Shown here piece by piece: positions 18,742-26,345 of a stretch of 58,386 bases of DNA (within the stretch, counting starts at the first letter, position 1; each line of letters begins with the position of its first letter). Origin of the DNA: Deltaproteobacteria bacterium RBG_13_43_22 (GTDB taxonomy: Bacteria; Desulfobacterota; RBG-13-43-22); assembly GCA_001797675.1 (NCBI GenBank), contig MGQB01000035.1, forward strand, positions 1 through 58,386, read 5' to 3'. Below the pieces are notes generated by a model that saw nothing but the letters and a program-made list of their open reading frames with translations, did no database searches and had not been told where the DNA came from. The position numbers and the translations under genes are program-made.

Positions 18742-18928
18742 GATGTCTGATCTCCTCGGCACTCAGGGTGAATTCCAATTTGCCTTTCATGGATTTTATC
18801 TTTTCCATTTTTTTCCTCTTGAGATACTCGTCTATAGCTAGAGAAACCGCTGAGGCCTTGCTCCGGCTTTGGGTTTCTTCCAAGAGTAAATCCAGTTTGG
18901 TTTTATCCAGGGTTACCGTTGAACGCAT
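18731..18928 (-). CDS. vapB: VapB-type antitoxin
   Basis: 65 residues. A short N-terminal strand (MRSTVTLDKTKL) plus helices fits a ribbon-helix-helix DNA-binding domain, followed by a charged tail (EEIRHRER) that would block the PIN active site. Such antitoxins repress their own operon. GGAGGAT precedes the ATG, and the end overlaps vapC, the usual antitoxin-first arrangement. Confidence 0.82.
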   Translation of the reverse strand: MRSTVTLDKTKLDLLLEETQSRSKASAVSLAIDEYLKRKKMEKIKSMKGKLEFTLSAEEIRHRER

Positions 18929-19105
18929 TTAATCCTCCAGATTGTGTAATTTTTATGAACAATTATAAATTAAAAAACTGTGCATATCAAGGTTTATTAA
19001 TTCGGATATCTTATGAGAGGTAAAAGGGAGTTCTTGACCCGGCCTTCTTCATTGTTTATACTTCCATTTAAGATTTTTTAAAGGAAGTGGTTTTAAGGGG
19101 GAATC

Positions 19106-19504
19106 ATGAAATTTTGGAAAAGGGGCAAAGAAAAGAAAGATGAGGGGTCTTTCGAAGGAAACAAGAATTTCCTGGATTTTCTGAAATCGGCCCGGTTGGA
19201 GATGGAAGGATTGATGGATCAGGATACGGAATGGTTCTATCACCTGCCTTATAAGGGGGCCATGTCCCTGGAAAAGGCTAAAGATCTGGAAATCGAAAAG
19301 CGGGCCGTCTGGCGCCGGGTGATCTACGATGCCCGAAGGACCCAATTGGCCGGACTTCGTTGGGAAACCCGAAGCGACGACCTGGTTTGCCCGGAATGCC
19401 AAAAAATGGATAACCGGATCTTTTCCTTTGCAGAATACGACACCCTAAACCGGATGGTCATGCATATCGGTTGCCGATGTAATCTGGTGTCGGTGAGGGA
19501 ATAA
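19106..19504 (+). CDS. Orphan MuF / SPP1 gp7-like C-terminal domain protein
   Basis: 132 residues, no signal peptide. The C-terminal 60 residues match the pattern of phage head-morphogenesis proteins: ARRTQLAGLRWETRSDD, CPECQKMDN and HIGCRC, with four Cys and a His able to bind zinc. In phages this module ends a longer minor capsid protein; here it stands alone behind a charged N-terminus and no other phage gene is nearby. It may be a phage remnant or a reused zinc domain. The spacing of GGGGGAATC to the ATG is good. Confidence 0.55.
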   Translation: MKFWKRGKEKKDEGSFEGNKNFLDFLKSARLEMEGLMDQDTEWFYHLPYKGAMSLEKAKDLEIEKRAVWRRVIYDARRTQLAGLRWETRSDDLVCPECQKMDNRIFSFAEYDTLNRMVMHIGCRCNLVSVRE

Positions 19505-19505
19505 C

Positions 19506-19668
19506 CGCCGTTCAGCGTTTAACGTTCGGCGTTCAGCGAAAACCAATCAAAGGTACCTTTTCGCAGTAAGGAAAATTAATCATTCGGCATTCAATGATAA
19601 CATCTGTTATTCTTAAGATTCTTGTACCTGTTACGACGAACGACGAACACCGAACACAGAACGGCTTT
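19506..19668. repeat. Word-type imperfect inverted repeat (GTTCGGCGTTC family)
   Basis: Left arm 19506-19541 repeats GTTCAGCGTT/GTTCGGCGTT words; right arm 19634-19668 repeats ACGACGAACACCGAAC words, roughly the reverse complement. Short related tracts occur at 27735-27752 and 53863-53873. There is no gene. Confidence 0.5.
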
Positions 19669-19688
19669 AAATTTATGAACAGGAAGTC

Positions 19689-20675
19689 ATGAAACGTTCG
19701 ATCACGGCTATCGGCCTACTCTCGGGCGGCCTGGACAGTATGCTGGCCGCCCGAATCATTTTAGACCAGGGGATTCAGGTCCTGGGAGTTTCCTTTGTCA
19801 CCCCTTTTTTTGGGGCTGAAAAGGCGAGACGGGCAGCGGAGCAATTGAAAATTCCTTTGAAGGTCCTGGAGATCACTCAGGACCATTGGAACATGCTTAA
19901 ATCTCCCAGATACGGTTACGGCAAAGGGATGAATCCCTGTATCGATTGTCATGCCCTCATGGTCCGCAAAGCCGGGGAGTGGCTGGAGGAAATCCAGGCC
20001 GATTTTCTTTTTACCGGAGAGGTCATCGGCCAAAGGCCGTTTTCTCAAACCAAACCTTCACTGCGGGCCGTTGAAAAGGAGTCCGGCCATCCTGACCTTA
20101 TCCTTCGACCCTTGAGTGCTCTCCTTTTAAAAGAGACCAAACCGGAACAGGAAGGTCTGGTGGACCGTTCACGGCTTCTGGATATCAACGGCCGGTCACG
20201 AAAACGGCAAATGGCCCTGGCCGAAGGATATGGTTTAAAGGATTACCCTGCTCCGGCCGGGGGATGCCTTTTAACCGATCCAATCTTCTCTGTCCGGTTA
20301 AAAGAACTGTTTTCCCACTCTCCGGACCCTCCATTAAGGGAGGTGGAGCTACTGAAGGCCGGGCGCCATTTTCGTTTGGATTCCAAGATCAAAGTGATTA
20401 TCGGAAGAAATAAAAAAGAAAACGACTTTATCGAAAAATGGATTGAACCTGAAGACGGCTGGGCCCGCATGGTGAACCACCCCGGTCCTATAGCTCTGGC
20501 CATAGGTGGAATTGGGAAACCGGAGGATTGGGAAAAGCTGGCCCACCTCTGCCTGACCTATAGCGATGCCCCGGGAGATCAGATGGTTCCGGTCCAATTG
20601 GGGCAAGGAAATCGGGAGTGGGAAGTCCTTGTGGCCAAGGTGGGGAAAGAGTTTTTCAGGGAGTGGATGATTTAG
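19689..20675 (+). CDS. PP-loop ATPase, MnmA/ThiI-like predicted tRNA sulfurtransferase
   Basis: 328 residues. The N-terminal adenylating PP-loop is SGGLDS at about residues 13-18. Two Cys motifs, PCIDCH (about 83) and AGGCLLTD (about 193), sit where MnmA/NcsA-type thiolation enzymes have their catalytic cysteines. The C-terminal 130 residues (SKIKVIIGRNKKEND) differ from MnmA. I infer a role in tRNA or small-molecule thiolation; the exact modification cannot be read from sequence. It is a single gene between two word-type repeats. Confidence 0.72.
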   Translation: MKRSITAIGLLSGGLDSMLAARIILDQGIQVLGVSFVTPFFGAEKARRAAEQLKIPLKVLEITQDHWNMLKSPRYGYGKGMNPCIDCHALMVRKAGEWLEEIQADFLFTGEVIGQRPFSQTKPSLRAVEKESGHPDLILRPLSALLLKETKPEQEGLVDRSRLLDINGRSRKRQMALAEGYGLKDYPAPAGGCLLTDPIFSVRLKELFSHSPDPPLREVELLKAGRHFRLDSKIKVIIGRNKKENDFIEKWIEPEDGWARMVNHPGPIALAIGGIGKPEDWEKLAHLCLTYSDAPGDQMVPVQLGQGNREWEVLVAKVGKEFFREWMI

Positions 20676-20681
20676 ATAAAA

Positions 20682-20798
20682 ATGCAAGATCCACGATACA
20701 AGATACAGGATAAAATACACAAAAGGATGAATATTTTTTTGAAGGATTGTATTCTTTCATCGTGCATCTTGAATCATGCATCCTGCATTGTGTACCTA
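20682..20798. repeat. Word-type imperfect inverted repeat (GATGCAAGATG family)
   Basis: Left arm 20682-20712 and right arm 20757-20798 are built from GATGCAAGATG / CATCTTGCATC-like words and are imperfectly complementary. The same words reappear at 25912-25935 and 26156-26206. It lies between the PP-loop gene and the ABC ATPase gene. Confidence 0.5.
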
Positions 20799-20826
20799 AG
20801 ATCCGACACCCGTCACAGGTTTTCTT

Positions 20827-21498
20827 ATGTCTCTGATTGAACTTAAAAACGTCTCCAAATCCTACCTCACCGAGGCCGGGGAAGTCAGGGCCTTGCAGGG
20901 AATCGACCTGTCTATTGATTCAGGCGACATGATTATCCTTTCCGGGAAAAGCGGTTGTGGAAAAACAACCCTGTTGAATCTGATCGGCGGTTTGGATCAG
21001 CCCTCCTCCGGGGAAATCCGAATAGGAGATAAAAACCTATGCACCCTTTCAGAAAAAGAAAGGACCCTGTTTCGGCGGCGGGAAGTAGGAACGATTTTCC
21101 AGTCTTTTAATCTGATTCCCATGTTGACGGTGGAGGAAAATATTGCCTTACCCCGCTGGTTGGACGGATTTTCTCAAGAGGAAGCGAGGCCCAAGGTTGA
21201 AAGCCTTTTACAGCAGGTGGAACTGACCCATCGGAGAAACCACCGCGCCCATGAATTGTCGGGAGGAGAACAGCAGCGGGTGGCCATAGCCAGGGCCTTG
21301 ATCAATTCCCCCAAGGTCATCCTGGCCGACGAACCTACGGGAAACCTCGATTCCCAGACCGGTTTACAGGTCCTCTCGGTTATGACGGATTTAAACCGAA
21401 AACAGGGACAAACGATCATCATCGCCACCCATTCCCGGGAGGCCGATGCCCTGGCCAATCGAATCATCAAGCTGAAAGATGGAAAAATACTCCGATGA
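20827..21498 (+). CDS. ABC transporter ATPase, LolD/MacB/YbbA type (AttE-like)
   Basis: 223 residues. Walker A GKSGCGKTT (about 40-48), signature LSGGEQQRVAIARAL and Walker B VILADEPTGNLD are intact. ATPases of this group power FtsX-fold permeases that work as mechanotransmitters rather than classic importers. The next genes encode such a permease and an AttH-like secreted protein, so the three probably form an AttEFGH-like export system. A 35-bp inverted repeat separates it from the permease gene. Confidence 0.94.
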   Translation: MSLIELKNVSKSYLTEAGEVRALQGIDLSIDSGDMIILSGKSGCGKTTLLNLIGGLDQPSSGEIRIGDKNLCTLSEKERTLFRRREVGTIFQSFNLIPMLTVEENIALPRWLDGFSQEEARPKVESLLQQVELTHRRNHRAHELSGGEQQRVAIARALINSPKVILADEPTGNLDSQTGLQVLSVMTDLNRKQGQTIIIATHSREADALANRIIKLKDGKILR

Positions 21499-21555
21499 AT
21501 CCAATTTTTTTCGGATAGCTTAGATCCTCAAAATGATTTATAGAAATTCAAACGC

Positions 21556-21687
21556 TAAATCCGAAATTCGAAGCACGAAACCCGAAACAAGCTTAAATAC
21601 TAAAAAGTCAAACAAAACCCCATTTGGAAAATTTGATATTTGAATTTTAGATTTGTTTCGGATTTCGTGCTTCGAATTTCGGATTTA
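21556..21687. repeat. 35-bp inverted repeat inside the ABC operon
   Basis: Arms 21556-21590 and 21653-21687 are complementary with one mismatch and enclose a 62-base AT-rich loop. The arm is made of CCGAAATTCGAAGCACG-type words. A fragment with the same words is at 24283-24307. As RNA it would make a long hairpin between the ATPase and permease cistrons and could affect their relative expression. Confidence 0.75.
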
Positions 21688-21700
21688 GGGGACCCACGCC

Positions 21701-24274
21701 ATGATCACGAAAGTCTATTCCCTCTTCATCCTCCGCCACTATCTCCAGTCCTGGCGTCAATCCCTTTTAACCGTTTTAGGTCTGGCCTTAGGGATTTCGG
21801 TTTTTGTCAGTATCCATCTTACCGTAGGCGCTTCTCTAAGGTCCTTTAAAAATACCGTTCAAGCCGTTTCAGGGAAGGCGGAGTGGCAGCTTGTTCAGAA
21901 CGGTCGGGAGATCGATGAAAAGCTCTTTCCGGTCATAAAAACCCACCCGGTGGTTCAAGCAGCCGCCCCGGTGGTCGAGTTTCAGGCCTCCTTGTACCGT
22001 TGGCCCGGTCAAATGATCTGGATCATGGGGGTGGATTTTTTTTCTGAAGCAGGAATCCGTCGGTATTCTGACTCCCTTTCTTCTTTAAAGGGGGAGGAAT
22101 TCCTTCCTTTGCTGACAACCCCCCGCTCTATCGCTCTTACCCGTATTTTTGCCGCGCGTTATGGAATCAAAGAAGGGGACGTCTTGACCATCCTGGTCAA
22201 TGGACGGCCAAAGAAACTAACGGTTGTCTCGCTTATGGAAGCCGAAGGACCGGCCCAGGCATTGGAAGGTCATTTTGGTCTCATGGATATCGCTCAGGCC
22301 CAGGATGTTTTTGGAAAAGTCGGGGTCCTGGATCGAATCGACCTTTTGTTGAGGGAAGAAGGAGTAGAAAAAAACCAGATTCAGGAACTGAAAAAAATCA
22401 TTCCCCAGGGGGTCCGTCTGCTCCAGCCGGCCGATCGGGAAAAAGGAACGGAACGGATGATCCGTTCTTATCAGTTGAATCTGACGGCCTTGAGTTTCAT
22501 TGCCGTGCTGGTCAGTATGTATCTTATTTACAATACCGCTTCCCTTTCCGTAGTCCGGCGACGAAAAGAATTGGGAATCTTAAGATCTCTCGGGATGCTG
22601 CCCTGGCAGGTCCTGCTCTTGGTCCTTTTTGAAGCCGCCGGTTATGGACTGATCGGCGGACTGATCGGTATAAGCGGAGGAACCCTGTTGGCCGGGTTCC
22701 TTCTGGATACCGTCTCTCGGACCATCACCAATTTATATGTCCTGGTCGGGGTCAGGGAACTCCCTTTCTCTTTTTTTGAGGCCGGGGTCATGATTTTTCT
22801 TTCCATAATTATTTCCATGGTCTCGGCCTATTTCCCGGCCAGGCAGGCGGCCAGGCTTGAACCCAGGGAGGTTATTTATCAGAGGCCGGGGTGGATTGGC
22901 CCGGGCCGAATTAAAAACCGGAAAAATCTCTACCGGGGATTGGGGCTGCTTGGTCTGGCCGGTCTTTTAACCGGGCTGCCGGCCTGGAATAACTGGCCGG
23001 TCGGGGGATTCTCGGCCACACTGGCCTTGACCCTGGGATTTTCTTTTTTATTGCCGGATTTCGTTCGGGGAGGGATCAACCGGATTTTATCTTTGGGCTT
23101 TCAGGGGAAAAAGGATTTACTGTCAGCCTGGTTGGGGGTGAACTATGTAAACCGTTATTTGAGCCGGATGGCCGTTGCCATGGCCGCCTTGATGATTGCC
23201 ATTGCCATGCTGATCAGTGTCAGTTTGATGATCCGAAGCTTCCGACAGGCGGTGGATACCTGGATCAGCCAATCGGTCAGCGGCGATCTCTTTGTCGGTC
23301 CGGTGTTTCCTTCCAATCAGGTCTTTTCCCAGTTCCTGGACCCCCAGGTCATCGGGGAAATTGAAAAGGTAAAAGGCATTTCCGACATCTATTATTACCG
23401 TGGGGTGATTACCGAGTTGAAGGGTTTTCCGGTTCGACTCTGGTCAGGAGATCTGGCGGTCATCCAGCGTCATGGGGGATTGGCCTTCACCAGGGGAAAA
23501 AGTGAAGAAATTTTTCAAAAAACCTTGACTGGAGAAGAAATCCTCGTCTCCGAAGTCCTGGCCAACCAACTGGGCTTGAAACCCGGGGCCAGGCTCAGCC
23601 TGATGACCGCTCAAGGGTCTCATTCCTTTTCGGTAGCCGGGGTTTTTTATGATTACCGGACCGAGGGAGGAGCGGTCTGGATGGATCGGCATCTTTTTCT
23701 TAAATATTGGAAAGATCCTCGAATCAACGGGGTGCGCGTCTATCTAAAAGACCCTGCCCGGATCCATCAGGTTCGGGAGGCTATCTATAAAAAAATGGCC
23801 GGCCGGGTTTCCCTGGTGATTATTTCCAATAAGGAGTTGAGAGACCAGATCCTGAATATCTTTGACCAGACTTTCCAGATCACCTATGTCCTGGAGGCCA
23901 TTGCCATCCTCGTGGCCTTTTTGGGTATCCTGCATTCCAGTTCCATCTCGGTCCTTTTTCGAGAAAAAGAATTGGGGATACTCAAGGCTCTGGGGGCCTT
24001 ACCGGGTCAAATCCGTCGGATGATCTTGATGGAAACGGCCCTGATGGGGCTTTTCAGCTTTCTCTGGGGAGGGATCGCCGGAACGTTATTGTCGCTGATC
24101 CTGATCTTTGTTATCAACAAACAATCCTTCGGTTGGACCATCCCTTTTCACTGGTCCTGGCTGATCTATCTCCAAACCCTGGGGATCATAGTCCTAGGCT
24201 CCATTCTTTCCGGCTGGATTCCTGCCGGTATGGCCGTACGGAAGAGTACCCAGGAGATGATAAGGGAGGAATGA
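21701..24274 (+). CDS. ABC transporter permease with two FtsX domains (YbbP / AttFG-like)
   Basis: 857 residues. Two FtsX/MacB-type membrane modules in one chain: helix 1 near residue 25, a periplasmic domain, helices at about 265-385, then a second unit (helices near 490, periplasmic domain 520-700, helices from about 715). Each unit holds the coupling motif near ELGILRSLG and ELGILKALG. YbbP-like proteins pair with YbbA-like ATPases in lipid or lipoprotein-related export. The product likely works with the ATPase upstream and the AttH-like protein downstream. Confidence 0.9.
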   Translation: MITKVYSLFILRHYLQSWRQSLLTVLGLALGISVFVSIHLTVGASLRSFKNTVQAVSGKAEWQLVQNGREIDEKLFPVIKTHPVVQAAAPVVEFQASLYRWPGQMIWIMGVDFFSEAGIRRYSDSLSSLKGEEFLPLLTTPRSIALTRIFAARYGIKEGDVLTILVNGRPKKLTVVSLMEAEGPAQALEGHFGLMDIAQAQDVFGKVGVLDRIDLLLREEGVEKNQIQELKKIIPQGVRLLQPADREKGTERMIRSYQLNLTALSFIAVLVSMYLIYNTASLSVVRRRKELGILRSLGMLPWQVLLLVLFEAAGYGLIGGLIGISGGTLLAGFLLDTVSRTITNLYVLVGVRELPFSFFEAGVMIFLSIIISMVSAYFPARQAARLEPREVIYQRPGWIGPGRIKNRKNLYRGLGLLGLAGLLTGLPAWNNWPVGGFSATLALTLGFSFLLPDFVRGGINRILSLGFQGKKDLLSAWLGVNYVNRYLSRMAVAMAALMIAIAMLISVSLMIRSFRQAVDTWISQSVSGDLFVGPVFPSNQVFSQFLDPQVIGEIEKVKGISDIYYYRGVITELKGFPVRLWSGDLAVIQRHGGLAFTRGKSEEIFQKTLTGEEILVSEVLANQLGLKPGARLSLMTAQGSHSFSVAGVFYDYRTEGGAVWMDRHLFLKYWKDPRINGVRVYLKDPARIHQVREAIYKKMAGRVSLVIISNKELRDQILNIFDQTFQITYVLEAIAILVAFLGILHSSSISVLFREKELGILKALGALPGQIRRMILMETALMGLFSFLWGGIAGTLLSLILIFVINKQSFGWTIPFHWSWLIYLQTLGIIVLGSILSGWIPAGMAVRKSTQEMIREE

Positions 24275-24348
24275 CCTATTAAGGATTTCGAATTGCGGAT
24301 TTCGGATTGATCCTGGATATTGGTTTCTGGATAATGGATAATAACATT

Positions 24349-25494
24349 ATGACTTCATTACGGCTCTCACCTCTCATCCCTCGTCCCTCGTCCCTCGTCA
24401 CCGTCCTGTTGTCCATTTTTCTGTTGATATTTGTACCTCAGGCCATTGCCGCCGGAAACCCCGGTTTTAAACCAGCCCTGCCGGGATGGAAGTATGAATT
24501 TCCCAGAGATCACCGCCTGCACCGGGATTTTAAGACCGAATGGTGGTACTATAACGGGCACCTCAAGAGTCCGGAAGGACAAAGTTTCGGGTATCAAGTG
24601 ACTTTTTTTCGGGTGGGATTGATTCCGGGTCCAATGCCGCGGGAAGGATCCCGCTGGCACATCCGTGATGTGTATATGGCCCATCTGGCCGTCACCGATA
24701 TCAATAATAAGACCTTCCTTTATCAGGAAAAGGCCGGCCGGGGAAATTTAGGATTGGCCGGGGCGGATACGGATCAGTATCGGGTCTGGGTGGAAAACTG
24801 GAAGGTTATCGGGGAGGGGAAAGGGCATCAGATCCAGGCCGGAGATGCGGATCTTTCCATTTCCCTTAATATAATCCCGACCAACCCCCCGGTGATCCAC
24901 GGTGTTAATGGCCTAAGTCAGAAGGGATCAAAAGCCGGCCAGGCCTCTCATTACTATTCGCAGACCCGGATGAATACCAAGGGAATCATAAGAATAAAGG
25001 GAAAAGAAATCCCGGTCACCGGAATCAGCTGGATGGACCATGAGTTCGGCAGCAATCAACTTTCAAAAACCCAGACCGGATGGGATTGGTTTTCCATACA
25101 ACTGGATAATGGGATGGATCTGATGATCTATCAACTCCGGCGTCTGGACGGCCGGGTGGATCCCAATTCCAGCGGGACCCTGATCGGGCCTGATTCCCAT
25201 ACGATCCATCTTTTCCTGAAGGATATTAAGTTACGGGTTTTAAAATTTTGGAAAAGTTCCCGAAGCGGGGCTGAATATCCTGCCTCCTGGGAAATTGATC
25301 TGCCTCAACACGACCTTAAACTGGAGTTGATCCCTCTGGTGGCCGATCAGGAATTGATGACCCCAAAGAGTACCGGGGTCACTTACTGGGAAGGGGCGGT
25401 AAAGGTCAAGGGGCATTATAAAGGACGGGCCGCAGAAGGGACCGGCTATGTGGAAATGACCGGATACGACCGGCGCTTTCAACCAAAAATCTGA
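24349..25494 (+). CDS. AttH/CrtC-like secreted lipocalin-fold protein
   Basis: 381 residues from the ATG chosen; ATG 24334 or TTG 24307 are alternatives, and no clear ribosome-binding site decides. A signal peptide (LLSIFLLIFVPQAIAA) is followed by a double lipocalin-like domain with TEWWYYNGHL, WHIRDVYMAHLAV and SWMDHEFGSNQL, marks of the family of AttH and carotenoid 1,2-hydratase. COG-level descriptions call it the AttH component of an AttEFGH ABC system, which agrees with the two genes upstream. The signal peptide is partly encoded by the word repeat CCTCGTCCCTCGTC. Confidence 0.85.
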   Translation: MTSLRLSPLIPRPSSLVTVLLSIFLLIFVPQAIAAGNPGFKPALPGWKYEFPRDHRLHRDFKTEWWYYNGHLKSPEGQSFGYQVTFFRVGLIPGPMPREGSRWHIRDVYMAHLAVTDINNKTFLYQEKAGRGNLGLAGADTDQYRVWVENWKVIGEGKGHQIQAGDADLSISLNIIPTNPPVIHGVNGLSQKGSKAGQASHYYSQTRMNTKGIIRIKGKEIPVTGISWMDHEFGSNQLSKTQTGWDWFSIQLDNGMDLMIYQLRRLDGRVDPNSSGTLIGPDSHTIHLFLKDIKLRVLKFWKSSRSGAEYPASWEIDLPQHDLKLELIPLVADQELMTPKSTGVTYWEGAVKVKGHYKGRAAEGTGYVEMTGYDRRFQPKI

Positions 25495-25540
25495 TCCTTA
25501 GTATTATAATCAATCAACATAAAAAAGGATTCACAAAACG

Positions 25541-25903
25541 ATGGCCGTCAGTCCTGAAAAACAAAAAACCCTGAAAGAAGCCCTCTCGAAATGGAACATC
25601 CGGGAAGAGGATGTGGTGGAGCGGTTTATCCGATCCCAAGGGGCGGGGGGACAGAAGGTCAACAAGACCTCCACCGCCGTTTATTTAAAACATCTCCCCA
25701 CCGGCCTGGAGGTCAAAATGCAGAAGGAGCGATCCCAGGCCTTGAACCGCTTTTTGGCCTGGCGACTTTTGGCCGAGAAAGTGGAAGAACTCCAAAGCGG
25801 AAAAAAGCTTCATCATCAGGAGGCAGCAAAGATCCGCAAACAAAAAAACCGCCGTTTGCGAAGGGCTAAATCGGATGCCAGATCCCGGATGCCGGAAGCC
25901 TGA
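25541..25903 (+). CDS. GGQ-motif release-factor-like protein (PrfH/YaeJ-like)
   Basis: 120 residues. GAGGQKVNKTSTAV at about 35-48 is the class-I release factor catalytic loop, and the C-terminus is a basic helix (KIRKQKNRRLRRAKS). Without a codon-recognition domain it should rescue stalled ribosomes or damaged complexes rather than terminate normally. It differs from ArfB at 8666-9094 in the residues around GGQ and in lacking the ArfB N-terminal strand set. It is downstream of the AttH-like gene by 46 bases. Confidence 0.85.
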   Translation: MAVSPEKQKTLKEALSKWNIREEDVVERFIRSQGAGGQKVNKTSTAVYLKHLPTGLEVKMQKERSQALNRFLAWRLLAEKVEELQSGKKLHHQEAAKIRKQKNRRLRRAKSDARSRMPEA

Positions 25904-26345
25904 CACAGGATGCAAGATGCACGATCCAGGATGAAGGAAAAAATTAAAGGACTTGAAAAAATTCTCCATCCCTGTCACTCCGGCGAACCCCGGATCAGGT
26001 CCGGGGCAGGCGTCGGGGTCCTTCCCGCCAACGACAGGACTGGATTCCGGCTTTACCCGGAATGAAAAAATAAGGCCAAATTTGACTTTTTACGAATCCA
26101 TAATATCTTTTCGCTCCAGGATGTTGACTTTCATCTTGTGTCTGGTATCGGGTCTCCTGCATCTTGAATCATTCATCCAGCTTCTTAAATCTTGCATCCG
26201 GTTCCCTGACTCGGCACTTTAATACTTGACACTTAAACAATGAATTGATTATAGATTTATAATATATTAAGGAAAGTTTTTGGGAAAGAAGTTATCAAAA
26301 AACGAGGGGTTTGAAAAATATCAAAAATGAGAAAGGAAGGGCTTT
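25904..26345. repeat. Intergenic repeat cluster before the thiolase gene
   Basis: No gene. It holds GATGCAAGATGCACGAT words (25912-25935, and in reverse at 26156-26206) and an inverted pair beginning TCACTCCGGCGAACCCC (25976-26000 with 26041-26066). The latter belongs to the GTCATTCCGG family also seen at 39574-39658. The 26225-26345 part is AT-rich and probably holds the thiolase promoter; AGGAAGGGC lies before the ATG. Confidence 0.5.
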
